A stretch of 64,000 nt of DNA from Ichthyophis bannanicus. Taxonomy: Eukaryota; Chordata; Amphibia; Gymnophiona; Ichthyophiidae. The DNA lies in NCBI GenBank assembly GCA_033557465.1, contig CM066037.1, forward strand, positions 518,126,686 through 518,190,685, written 5' to 3'. Under the pieces are notes generated by a model. The model ran no database searches. It saw only the letters and a program-made list of their open reading frames with translations, and was not told the origin of the DNA. This document shows positions 19,464-28,996 of this stretch, in pieces. Position numbers and translations under genes: made by a program. Within the stretch, counting starts at the first letter, position 1, and each line of letters begins with the position of its first letter.

Positions 19464-21031
19464 TGTGACCCAGTAGCTCCCCAGGAACCGATGGACACAG
19501 ATAAGCATCCGGTGGTAGAAGCCGGTACTGCAGGAGAAAGCAGGGATTTCTCTGCAGAAAGAAAAAAAATCAGAACTAATCAAGCAGAACAGCTCACCTC
19601 GGGGGAAGGGAGAATAGTAAAGCTCTTGATTGGGCACGCCCCAAGAGGAGGCGGGCAGTGCAAGCTAGAAGCACCTGGTTAAATAGTCTGAAACCAGGAA
19701 GTGAAAGAGAGCAAAGGAAACTAGGAGAGCCACAGAGGCTAAGAGAGAAGCCGAGAGAACAAAAGGGACGGAGAGAATTTCCAGAAGGAGAAACAAGAGT
19801 TTCAGAGGGAAAATCTGGAAGGAAATATCTTTGCTGCTGTGATTCCTCCAATAGTCTGCAACTAGCAGGTAGCGTGGTGGAAGACTCAGAAGAGGAAAGG
19901 AACTGCTGGAGGCAGAATACTTTCAGAACGCTGAGAGATCCAAGGCTACAGGACCAGGCAGAGCTATGGAATAAAAGGCAGAAGGACAAAGAATTCTCCA
20001 AGGGAAAGCTTCTATACAAGGTACCCAGTGGGGGAGAAGTAGTGGATAAGTGTTATGCTCCAAAGCCAGAGAGAGTGTGCCCTAGTTTTAAAAGCCAAGT
20101 CAGACAAAATGGTGGCAGCTGTTTTCAGCAAGGAGAAGCTTTGAATAAAAGTGAATATTCTTACAAGCTAGCTGAAGAACCTAGCCAGGAAAGGGCTGAC
20201 GTCAGTGCTTTTAAATCTCTCTTTAAAGACTCTCCCATTACTGCTAAGTATCCAAGCACAGCACCCACGTGTAGAGAAAGGTGGGGAGATAACGTTAGCA
20301 GCACATTGAATGTTTGTTTTCCTGACACAAACAAATATGCTAATCAGCCTGAGATAGAGAGGCTCAGCAAACAATTGCTCACGGGAGAAAAGGAACGCCA
20401 GCTAAGTGAAGGGAAGTCACCAGCTGAATCACTTCTCCATGAGTTCAGAGAGTTTTTAGAACATAAGGCAAGTTTTAACTACAGTGCTCCAGAACCAGTT
20501 ACTGGCTGTAAAGAAGGAATGCCTATTTCTAATTCTCTGCCTTCCTCCGAAGAGGATATGTTAATGGACTGTTCTACATGCTTAATTGAGAAAGACAATT
20601 AAGGGGAAAAGTTTACCTGTTATATGAAGCAATATAACAGAGGCACTTAACTCGTCCTATACAAGAAGCTGGTAGAAAGTGAATGAGTCCATGTACCAGT
20701 GATTGCTATAACAGGAGCACTACTGTTGTAGGAACTTTTCTGTCTCACCCTTTTTGATTGGATCACATGAAGTGAATGTGAATTCCTGAATATAGCACAG
20801 CATTGCAAGTCTGTTTAACAAGTTTCTTTACTCTTGTTTTGGATTTATACTTCTGCACCGTCTGTACCATTTGAACTGCACAACTGGCAAATAAACCTCA
20901 TGAAAAATAAATTTCTCTTTGCCATGCCTTACTGCTCGAAGCACTAAACACAACTACAACTAATTGCCTCCAGGGCATCACAAGGCAACCCCTCCTTAAA
21001 CCCCCAAGGTTAAGGAGCGGGCGGCGTGATA
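19464..21031 (+). repeat. 3' LTR of the Gmr1-like element
   Basis: 1568 bp, starts TGTGACC and ends GTGATA, followed by the CATT target duplicate. At more than 1.5 kb it is long for a gypsy LTR and contains a long open frame. Confidence 0.92.
19658..20602 (+). CDS. LTR-encoded hypothetical protein
   Basis: A 314-codon open frame covering most of the 3' LTR. The product is hydrophilic and rich in Glu, Lys, Ser and Arg. The first 120 residues are strongly basic/charged (SEREQRKLGEPQRLREKPRE), with a CCC cluster. The rest contains EPSQERADVSAFKSLF and ends EDMLMDCSTCLIEKDN. There is no signal peptide, membrane segment or recognised domain. The codons carry no stop over 945 nt in moderately AT-rich DNA, but the 5' LTR copy is frameshifted, so function is unproven. 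It could be an accessory gene, a captured exon or chance. Confidence 0.4.
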   Translation: MQARSTWLNSLKPGSEREQRKLGEPQRLREKPREQKGRREFPEGETRVSEGKSGRKYLCCCDSSNSLQLAGSVVEDSEEERNCWRQNTFRTLRDPRLQDQAELWNKRQKDKEFSKGKLLYKVPSGGEVVDKCYAPKPERVCPSFKSQVRQNGGSCFQQGEALNKSEYSYKLAEEPSQERADVSAFKSLFKDSPITAKYPSTAPTCRERWGDNVSSTLNVCFPDTNKYANQPEIERLSKQLLTGEKERQLSEGKSPAESLLHEFREFLEHKASFNYSAPEPVTGCKEGMPISNSLPSSEEDMLMDCSTCLIEKDN

Positions 21032-21035
21032 CATT

Positions 21036-21190
21036 CCACCAGGGGGGATTGGTAGAGCAGCTTCCAGGTCGTCTCTTCATTTCCTCAGTAATCACTACTG
21101 CCTAAATGTTTTGGCAGTAAAGGAGGCCTGTTCCGGGTCGGCGGTGTGGTGAGTTGGCTGGATAGGTCCCTCCCAATGATTACTGCTCTG
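21036..21190 (+). pseudogene. DIRS B recombinase, C-terminal end
   Basis: Degraded reading equivalent to PPGDICRAATWSSLHTFSKHYRLD, starting after the LTR-element target site (for example SSFQVVSSFPQ). The catalytic Tyr position cannot be assigned. It is followed by the ICR. Confidence 0.6.
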
Positions 21191-21195
21191 TTACA

Positions 21196-21293
21196 TCCCA
21201 GAAGTAGAGGACTAAACTGGAGGAACGATAAGGAAATAGAAATTACACTTACCTGGTAATTGTCGTTCCTTGAGTGACGACAGTTTAGTCCTC
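21196..21293 (+). repeat. Internal complementary region of DIRS B
   Basis: The left-tip complement (GGAACGATAAGGAAA) is fused to the right-tip complement (TAGAAATTACACTTACC), then GACAGTTTAGTCCTC. It carries the same variant bases as B's own ITRs. Confidence 0.85.
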
Positions 21294-21639
21294 ATTCCCG
21301 CCCAGGAGTATGATTTCTTCAGTTTATTTTCAGGCGGAGTGGAGCATCAATCTCAAGGAGTAGACAGATCCTTTCAGTTTCTAGATTGCAGTGAGTATCC
21401 CTCTCTGTCCTTTCTTTCTTTTCTCTTATTTAAACGAGGTGATGGTATAGGATACGTGTTTGCATAGGGGGGACATGAATATAAAGTTAAAAAAAAAAGA
21501 AAAGAAAAGAGAAAAGAAAATATAAGACGGATACGGTTTAAAAGGCTCCTCCGGTTGAGGAATGGGGAGTTATTTAAAGTTATGTTATAGTTACTTATTT
21601 GTTGTTCCTTTGAGTTTGCTTTGTCAATAGTACACTGGA

Positions 21640-21794
21640 GGCTGATGAGAGATACCAGCAGGCTATATCCAGTGATGTCACGACTTTGACATGCCCAGTC
21701 TCCTAGCTGCAGGAAGAGGTGCACAACCCAGAAGTAGAGGACTAAACTGTCGTCACTCAAGGAACGACAATTACCAGGTAAGTGTAATTTCTAT
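21640..21794 (+). repeat. Right ITR of DIRS B
   Basis: It is the inverted complement of the left ITR inner part. The tip has CCAGGTAAGTG at 21774-21784. It lacks the second hairpin arm present in the left ITR. Confidence 0.85.
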
Positions 21795-22745
21795 ATTGTG
21801 ACCCGCCCATTGCCAGTATTTGCTGCTTCTTCAGTTGCTATACGGAGGTGGGGTCTGAGGGCATCGACTCCCTGGCACAGCCTTGGCCAAGTTAGCACCT
21901 GCTGTACTTGTTGCCTCTGTGGCCCCTTGTGGGACACGTGATTTGGCGTATAGAATGCCACCTGGGCAGGATTGTGCTGGTAGTACCGGATTGGCTGAGG
22001 AGTGTGTGGCTCGGAGACCTGATGCGGCTCCTGCAGGCACCGCCTCTTTGGTTGCCTCAGTCTTGGGGCCTGCTACGGCAGGGACAAATCTTTCTGGAGG
22101 ACTTGGCTCCCTTCTCATTTACGGCATGGCTCTTGAAAGGAGATGGCTAGCGAGTAAGGGCTATTCTTCAATGGTGGTCTCAACTGTGCTCAGAGCCTGG
22201 AGGAGATCTACCAAGCTAGCATATGTTCGGGTCTGGTGCCTCTTTCACCGATGGTGTGGTGCTCGGCAGTTGACTCCTGAGGTAGCCAAGAAGGACCTTT
22301 TCCCTTAGCTCCTATAAGTTCAGGTGGCAGCTTTGGCCTGTTTCCGAGGTTCAATGACTGGTAAGTCTCTGGCCTTGCACCTTGATGTCTCACGCATTCT
22401 CCAAGGGGTTTGGTGTCTGCATCCTCACCTCTAGTCTGTGATTCCTTCCTGGGATCTATGTCTGGTGCTCAGGGCCCTGATGGCGATGCCCTTTGAGCCG
22501 TTGAAGTGCACTACTTGAAGGATTTGCTGCTAAAGACAGTCGTCTTGCTCGTGATTTTGATCCACAAGGAGGGTTTCTGAACTGCAGACTGTCTTGCTGA
22601 GATCCTTATCTGTCTTTTTCAAAGGAGGTCGTTTCCATTCGGCCTGTGCCTGCCTGCCTTCTTACCTAAAGTGATTTCTCCCTTTCATGTGGACCAGGTT
22701 GTCTGCCTGCCCTCCTTCTCTAAGGAGCATTCCTGTATATGGTTT
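21795..22745 (+). pseudogene. DIRS A: methyltransferase end and recombinase (right half)
   Basis: It starts with the SEGIDSL...PLWPLVGHVIWRIE equivalent of the RT ORF end. The recombinase follows: LLIYGMALERRWLASKGYSSMVVSTVLRAWRR, then VRVW, SWDLCLVLRALM, FEPLK and RRVSELQT (catalytic Arg) up to about FHVDQVVCLPSF. Multiple stops and frameshifts are present. The reading stops near 22745 before the His/Arg box, so the 3' part of this element is lost. Confidence 0.8.
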
Positions 22746-23260
22746 TCTATTGTTGATTACTCATTGTTGCCCACGATTAAAGTTGAAGCTTGCCATGTTT
22801 CTCCCATATGCTTTGAGATGAATACTGAAGAGACCTCTGGTGACTGAGGCGAATACAGACAAAGGAGTGATGTCATTGGAACCTGGGCTTTTCAATGGTT
22901 CTTTGTCTCCACCAATCTGTTTTTTGGTAGCAAGCGGACTCTCTACTGATCTGGCGACAGCCTGTCTCCCCCCCCCCTCCAACCTGGGCCCTTCCGCTGC
23001 CTTTTCTGCGCCTGCAGCAGCTTCCAGTGACAGACTGACCGCCAATTTGAAGAAAAAAAAATAACAACCAAAACACACAGGGTAAGCACTTCCTTGCTAG
23101 GAATGCTGGTCTTGTCCTGCTCCCTCTGACACGAAGCGTGCATCTCCTTCTAGCAAGGAAGTGCTTACATTGTGGGTTTTATTTATTTTTATTTTTTCAA
23201 ATCAGAGGACATTCCACCGCTGCCGATGCAGGCACAGAAAAGGCAGTGCGGGTGGTGGGG
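22746..23260. other. No recognisable gene; contains a perfect inverted repeat
   Basis: Only short frames without homology. See the inverted repeat at 23082-23168. Confidence 0.4.
23082..23168. repeat. 19-bp perfect inverted repeat, 49-nt loop
   Basis: GTAAGCACTTCCTTGCTAG at 23082-23100 is exactly complementary to 23150-23168. It could be a hairpin RNA or the termini of a tiny foldback element. No target duplication is obvious. Confidence 0.75.
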
Positions 23261-24010
23261 GTAGGGGGCAGGAGGATGTGTGGAAGGCCAGAAGGGAAAT
23301 GCTTGGCAGATGGACATGAAGGAAGGGGAGGTGGAATGGCTGGAAGGGAACTGTTAGGCAAATGTTGCACATGAGGGAAACAAATGTAAAATAGCAAGTA
23401 TTGAGGGGATAACACTGGACAGATGCTGGGGACACAGGAGAGGTGAAATCAGATATTGGAGAAACAGTGCGGGGGGGGGGGAGGCAGAATGCAGTACATA
23501 GGTAGGGGGTGGTAGACAGATGCTGGACATAGGCTGGAGGGGTAGAGACAGACATAGGGTGGGGGATATAAGGGGATAGAGAATGGATGGTGGATATGGA
23601 GTGGGGGTATATGCTGGGTATATGGTAGAAGGTTTAGAGGGATAAAGAGTAATGCTGGACATTGGGTAGGGGCCATAAAAAGATGGAGTGCAGATGCTGA
23701 ACACAGGATGGGGTCATAACGGATAAATGACTGATGCTGGAGATGGGGTGGGGTGAGAAGGGTGGGGTGGTGGACATGGGGTGGGGTGAAATGGGGAAGT
23801 GAGGGAGAGAGAGGCAATGCTGGACATGGGCTGGGATGGGATGAGAAAAAGGGGAGAAGCGTGAGACTGGGGGGAGAGACAAGACAGGGCAGGAGAGAAG
23901 GGGGTAGATGCTGAATATAGGGAGGGTAAAAGAGAAGAGTTAGTTAACGACTGGGGAATAAGTGACTGGGGAAGGATAAAGAGATGGAGGGAGGGTTTAA
24001 AAAGAGAGAG
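23260..24010. repeat. Degenerate purine-rich minisatellite
   Basis: The + strand repeats a loose unit built on GATGCTGGACATGGGGTGGGG with AGAGGGATAGAGA spacers, roughly 35-55 bp per unit, becoming simpler GAGAGA/AAATGG sequence toward 24100. The long Pro/Ser/Thr-rich frames on the minus strand are by-products. Confidence 0.65.
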
Positions 24011-24775
24011 ACTGAGAAATGGATATAAGAGAGAGAAATGAAATCTGAGTTGATAAAGAGAAAAATAAATGGAAGAAAGCTGAAATGGAAAAGATCAATG
24101 TCAAAGATGGATGTAGCGGAGCACTCACTCACAGGAGTCCCCAGTAGCTGAGAAGCCCCTTAAGAGACTGCATAGGGAGGATATTCATTCTGTCACTCTT
24201 GTTGACTTCCAGATCTCAGTGTCTAAAAATGATCTCCACCTCAATTCATCCTTCCTATCTCTGCTAATGAGTTTCATGCAGGACAGCGCACCCTATTCAG
24301 TAATACGTCTGCTGCATCTGCCACTGCAACCCCTCCCTTGCATAGCACCCCATTTGAGATGCTCGTAGATCTGCAACGCTCTGACTATCCTCGAGTACCT
24401 CTACTGGTACAATGGTGATCTCAACAACCATTGGAGGATGATGCCTGTTCCCTGCTCAGTTTGCCTTACTCCCATTCTGACTTAACAGGTTTCATTGCTC
24501 ATGAGGAACCTTCAGGGCCCCTACCGGAACCAGGGCCCTTGGATAAACCTCCAGAAGACCTATTGTATCCAAAGTTTCTGCAGAAAAATTTGCAAGTCCT
24601 CACACTCAGCGACTTGCAAACTCCCACAAACAAATGGAACTTTCATTCCATCCTAAAATCATGCAGTGTGGCCAAAGATCTTAGCCTTGCTGGTCCATCA
24701 AATCCTCCAAAACCTTCAAGCATCTAGATGGAAAAACCCATCCACAGTACCTGTCAACTTTCCGGCGCCTCAATC

Positions 24776-25083
24776 TCAAATACTTTACTTAATTTTACTT
24801 ACTTACATTCTCTTATATACCGCGCTATTTTGCATCAGTGCGGTTTACATTGAACAAACTGAAATTACATTGAACAGGGCATTATAACTTGGAGATAACT
24901 ATTTTACAGGGAACATGGGCTATGGAGGGTTAAGTGGCTTGCCCAAGACCACAAGGAGCACCTGTGGGACTAGAAACCCCAGTCCTTCCGGCCCAAGGTT
25001 GCTGTCCTCTAGTGGGATTTGAACCCCTGACCTTCCGGCCTGAAGTACCTTGCCCCAACCACTAGGCCACTCCTCCACTCCAA
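24776..25083 (-). mobile_element. tRNA-headed CORE-type SINE
   Basis: On the minus strand the head (GTGGCCTAGTGGTTGGGGC, then GGGGTTCAAATCCC) has tRNA-like A and B boxes for RNA polymerase III. A MIR-like core follows (CTTGGGCAAGCCACTTAAC). The 3' tail (TGTAAACCGCACTGAT, AATAGCGCGGTATATAAGA) matches the 3' end of the L2-like LINE at 35760-35833, the likely source of its retrotransposition machinery. It is inserted in a DIRS gag. Confidence 0.85.
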
Positions 25084-25407
25084 AATACAATACAAAATAC
25101 TTCCTGCACCAGAACTCAACCATCAGCAGCTGCCTCATCTGTGGGATCTGAGGCTGCTTTAAAAAGGTCCAAGATCTCAATCTGCCATCCAGACGCCACC
25201 TGGCAAGGAACAGCGGACCCTTGATGCCATTGGAAAGAAATCCTACAAAAGTAGCACTCTTGCCATGCGCATCTTAGCACATCAACTCCAAATCCTTCAT
25301 TAACATGATTTCCTCCTTCAACTAGATGACCCCATCACCTCAATGGCAGAGGATCATAATTGGCTCCTAACCAATTTTCACGAGTCTTATAATAATTGCA
25401 TATTATA

Positions 25408-25731
25408 GGAGTGGCCTAGTGGTTGGGGCAAGGTACTTCAGGCCGGAAGGTCAGGGGTTCAAATCCCACTAGAGGACAGCAACCTTGGGCTGGAAGGACT
25501 GGGGTTTCTAGTCCCACAGGTGCTCCTTGTGGTCTTGGGCAAGCCACTTAACCCTCCATAGCCCATGTTCCCTGTAAAATAGTTCACTGTGTGCTGTGCT
25601 TTCCTGTCTAATCAATGTGTTTATACCTCAAAAATTTCCTGTCATGATTTGACAATTTCCAATCTGTAATCAAAACGCTGCTGATCGCTGGAAGTAGCGG
25701 TATACAAATGTATACTAAATAAATAAAATAA
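25408..25731 (+). mobile_element. tRNA-headed CORE-type SINE, opposite orientation
   Basis: Head and core are nearly identical to the inverted copy at 24776-25083 (A box GTGGCCTAGTGG, B box GGGGTTCAAATCCC, core CTTGGGCAAGCCACTTAAC). The tail differs, ending GCGGTATACAAATG and AAATAAATAAAATAA, so a different LINE tail or SINE subfamily is present. Confidence 0.85.
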
Positions 25732-26399
25732 CCTATGACACATTTGACTCTATGGCACGGGCTACTGCCATGGCTATTTCAGCCAGGCCTACTGCTTGCC
25801 TCTGGGTTTTCGGCCTTCGAGAGGATTTCTATGACCGCTTGGCAGATGCACCTTGCCAGGGCAACAGCTTCTTTGGCTCCAAGGTACAGGAAGCAGTCTT
25901 GTAGGTCAAGGATCATTCTTCCACTGTTTGAGAGTTGGCAGCCCAACCAACAGAACAGATGTCCTAGTCTCAACGAACACTGTTGCCTCGCTATCGCAGA
26001 GCATACTATTACCAATTTTTCCAACAATTGTACCCACATCAGAGATTACAACCATACTCCAGACCAGCTTTGCAATGTCTCGCTTCTCAGCCATACACTC
26101 GGCGTTCACACCCAAGGGAATGGAAACAACCCTATAACACCACCTATGCCCCGAAACCCTCTCTGAAACCTACTCCTAGTTTTTGACTGCCAAGCCTCTC
26201 TGAAATATTGAATCCTGCCCACTACCAATAGGTAATCTATAGCAACAAATTGCTGGGTCCTCAGCATTGTTCATCACGGATACCAAACAAACTTCACCAA
26301 GCTTCCACCTCTTCATCCTTGCCCATCCGTTGCCATGTTTTTGATACAACATTTTCACATCCTGGGTCTGGAAGTCTCTGAATTTCTGTGCAATCAGGT

Positions 26400-27800
26400 C
26401 ATCAAACCTGTCCCAGCTGAGCAACAGAATATGGATTTCTATTCGAGATTCTTCTTGATACTAAAGAAAACAGGGGAGTTAAGGCCATCCTAGACCTTCA
26501 CGATCTCAACTGCTTTATAAAATGGGAAAAATTAAAAATGAATTCCTTCAGTACCATACTCCTCTCTACCAAGCCACAACGATTAGCTAGCCTCTATGGA
26601 CCTAAAAGACACCTACACCCACATATTCATTCATCCCCCAGCACTGGCAGTGCCTTTGCTTCAAATTCAAAGATAAACATTATCAATACAAAATTCTGCC
26701 CTTTTGCCTGTCAGCAGCACCATGCGTCTTCAGAAAGTGCTTAGTGATCATTGCAGCCCACCTACAGAGACAGGGCCATTGCATATATCCCTACTTCAAC
26801 GACTGGCTCATTTTGGCACCCTCCGAAGGAGAAGCCCATCAGACAATTCAAGCTGCTATTACTTTTCTGCAAGCCTCAGGGTTTGTAATAAACAGGCAAA
26901 AGTCTGACCTCGAGTACTACTAGAGTCTCTGCTTCATTGAAGCCAGCATAGTTACTCTGTTGGGCAGAGCCATCCTCCCACGTGACAGGCTCTGGGCTCT
27001 TCTGCACCTCAGCAACAAACCTCTCCACTTGCAGATCACAACAGCCCATATTCTTCTTCAGCTGTTGGACCACATGGCTGCTTCCCATTCATGTTGTTCA
27101 TTTGCATGATTCCATGTGCCCCTGTTTCAGTTGCTGCTTACAATGGAATCAACACAGTCTCTCAGACACAGAATTCCCTTGTCCATGGAAGCCAGCTGAA
27201 AACTTCACGAAACACTCCGTTGGTGGACCATCCCATCCCACCTATCAGTGGGCTGTCCATTCCAACAACCACCACATCTGCTTACCTTCACAACCAATGC
27301 TTCCAGCTATGCATGGGGAGCACACCATCTTCACCTGTCCATGCAAGATGCTCCACATCAACATCTTGGAACTGTGAGCTGTACTCTATGCCTTCCACGC
27401 CTTCCGTCATTGGGTACTCAAACTCCTTTTTGTCTGTTTGCACTATCTAGTCTCCATGTTTTACATAAATAAGCAAGACGGGGCGGGACCCCTTCAGCTA
27501 TTTGCTCAGTCCATAGGGACCTCCTTCAGAGCGACCTACCTTCCGGGAGCACAGATCAAAATAGCAGACTTGCTCAGTTGATGTCTCGACCTTTACAAAT
27601 GGTCTCTCGACTCAAAAGTAGCACTTAACATTTTTGCAGTATGGGGAACACCAGCGACAGACCTCTTTGCTTCTGCTGACCATGCAAAATGCCCTCGCTT
27701 CTGCTCTATCCGACCCATGCCTTTGCCTTCTCATGGAGTCATTGGTTTCTCTATGCTTTTTCTCCCTTTCCTCTCATCAGTTGTGTCCTGCCCCTCAATG
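26400..27800 (+). pseudogene. RT/RNase H remnant of third DIRS family
   Basis: Readable motifs across frames are FEILLDTKENRGVKAILDLHDLN (RT entry), GPKRHLHPH (motif A region), YKILPF-like sequence before LSAAPCVF, and YPYFNDWL where the YxDD aspartate pair is altered. Then come LGRAILPRDR and an RNase H-like stretch (TFTTNASSYAWGAHH). Inactive. Confidence 0.55.
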
Positions 27801-27839
27801 GCCCAGGCAAGTTTAGTATCCTCATCATGACACAGCAAG

Positions 27840-28440
27840 ACTCACACCTCTGTGTATGAGCCCCTTTCTCCTCACCCAGAAGCACTGAACTCTGCTGCAC
27901 CCCAACCTCCCCAGCCTTGCACTAGCAGCCTGGAGGGTCAAAGTTCCCTAAAAGATACCACCTCCTCCAAGGAAGTCCATGACATCATCACTGCTTCTAG
28001 GAAACCCACTACTCTGCTTTTTTATCGCTGTAGGTGGACCCAATTTGTGCACTGGGCAAAACAGCATCAATAGGATTCTGTCTCCTGTTCTCTGGGAAAG
28101 GTCCTTGCATACTCTCCCTGTCACAATCCGGTTTACAAACCACATCAGTTTGATATCACCTCTCTGCTATTGGAGGTATACATGCTCCAGCCTCAAAGAA
28201 AACTCTCTTCATGGATTGCCGTCTGCATTTCCTTCTGTTATATGCAGGCTTGATTGCCACCACCAGGTCGTATTGAACCCCACCGACTATTTGCAACAGT
28301 TACCTTGGCTGCCAATCTGTCCTCAGTTTCTGCCTAAGACATTTGTAAAGCGGCAACATGGTTTTCCATCCTTACATTCACTTGTCATTACAGCCTTGAC
28401 TTCAGCACAGGACCTAGCCTTTGGACAGGCCATCCTCTGA
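27840..28440 (+). pseudogene. Recombinase remnant of third DIRS family
   Basis: Fragments such as SLKDTTSSKEVHDIITASRKPTTLLFYRCRWTQFVHW (N-terminal region) and DICKAATWFSILTFTCHYSLD (C-terminal box with Tyr) mark a tyrosine recombinase. The central part is decayed. Confidence 0.55.
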
Positions 28441-28559
28441 AATCTATGCTATTTAGGCATCCAACCACCCTAAATACAAAAGATTGCTCCACTCTCTCAC
28501 ATATTCAAAAAATACTATGTTGATTAGGGAACAGGTCTCAGACTAGATCGGGGAGGAAT

Positions 28560-28930
28560 CATATGAGGTAAAAACCTCTAAACACCAATCCCCTTCATTG
28601 CATCAAGGACCTGAAATTTCCCTTTATAAATTATCTAAGTTACCATCCATGTATTTCTCAGTTGTTTATATGTTCATGACTCATTCAACTGCTTTAGATA
28701 ATAGCAAAAAACGCTTATCTGGGAAAATAGTAGGAGTCAGAACTCGGGTCCCAACGCAAATCCTTAGCGCTTATGCATTTCACCGACCAAGCGGTCTTTT
28801 CAGGGGAATCCAGCACTTTATAAACTTGCGGCTCCTGCTCAACTCTGTGAGTTCTCACTGCTCACTCCACCAGACTTGTCATTGTTGAAAAACGCCGCGC
28901 AACCACCCTACACATTCAACCTCTCAAGGT
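28560..28930 (-). mobile_element. Penelope-like pseudo-LTR fragment (probable)
   Basis: The segment shares AAAACGCCGCGCA with the PLE pseudo-LTR near 48834. On the minus strand (28766-28806) it carries a hammerhead-like core: CTGAAAAGACCGCTTGG...GTGAAATGC with a possible GACC/GGTC stem II. No coding sequence is preserved. Confidence 0.4.
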
Positions 28931-28948
28931 GACCCTCAGCTCAGGACT

Positions 28949-28996
28949 CCCCTATGGAGTGTGCCTGCATCCTCCTGCAGGCACACTCCATAGGGG
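28949..28996. repeat. Perfect 21-bp hairpin, 6-nt loop
   Basis: Arms 28949-28969 and 28976-28996 are exactly complementary (CCTATGGAGTGTGCCTGCA with its complement), loop TCCTCC. Confidence 0.85.

Larger units (their letters stand above)
14696..21031 (+). mobile_element. Gmr1-like Ty3/gypsy LTR retrotransposon lacking RT/RNase H
   Basis: Two LTRs (1560 and 1568 bp) begin TGTGACC and end GTGATA. CATT is duplicated on both sides (14692-14695 and 21032-21035). A tRNA-Ser-like primer site follows the 5' LTR and a polypurine tract (AAGGGGGGGGG) precedes the 3' LTR. The single internal frame encodes Gag (SCAN-like capsid, zinc knuckle), protease and integrase. The direct PR-IN order fits the Gmr1 group, in which integrase precedes RT. 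No RT/RNase H lies between the ORF stop and the polypurine tract, so the copy is non-autonomous. About a dozen LTR differences indicate a recent insertion. Confidence 0.92.
3754..21794 (+). mobile_element. DIRS element B (family 1), composite with nested insertions
   Basis: The left tip TTTCCTTATCG starts at 3754 and the right tip ends CTAT at 21791-21794. Both ITRs share the same variant block (GTTTAGTCCTCTACTTCTGG, then TGTGCACCTCTTCC), which pairs these distant ends. Own parts in order are left ITR, leader, a gag remnant (7290-7640), the end of the RT-methyltransferase ORF, a recombinase broken in three (7770-8244, 14200-14695, 21036-21190), ICR and right ITR. The RT and RNase H bulk is deleted at about 7640. 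Without the DIRS C and LTR insertions the copy would be about 5.7 kb. Confidence 0.85.
24420..26190 (+). pseudogene. Gag remnant of third DIRS family
   Basis: Pieces readable on both sides of the SINEs include PEDLLYPKFLQKNLQ, RRHLARNSGPL and DTFDSMARATAMAISARPTA. After these comes a Tyr/Gln/Pro-rich tail (RAYYYQFFQQLYPHQ, PYSRPALQ). Tyr/Gln/Arg-rich tails are typical of these retroelement Gags. Frames shift repeatedly. Confidence 0.55.
24220..28440 (+). mobile_element. DIRS-like element, third family, degraded
   Basis: Order is Gag remnants (about 24420-26190), RT/RNase H remnants (about 26400-27800) and recombinase remnants (about 27840-28440), on the + strand with many stops. Two SINEs (24776-25083 and 25408-25731) interrupt the gag part. 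ITRs and ICR were not identified. Residues differ clearly from families 1 and 2. Confidence 0.65.

Noticed and set aside
23197..23882. Pro/Ser/Thr-rich minus-strand frames that look like secreted repetitive proteins
   Set aside because: They arise from the complement of a purine-rich minisatellite. Several frames are open at once and none is conserved in type.
25408..25480. Possible tRNA gene
   Set aside because: A and B boxes are present but the segment is the head of a SINE with core and tail, and an inverted copy lies at 24776-25083.
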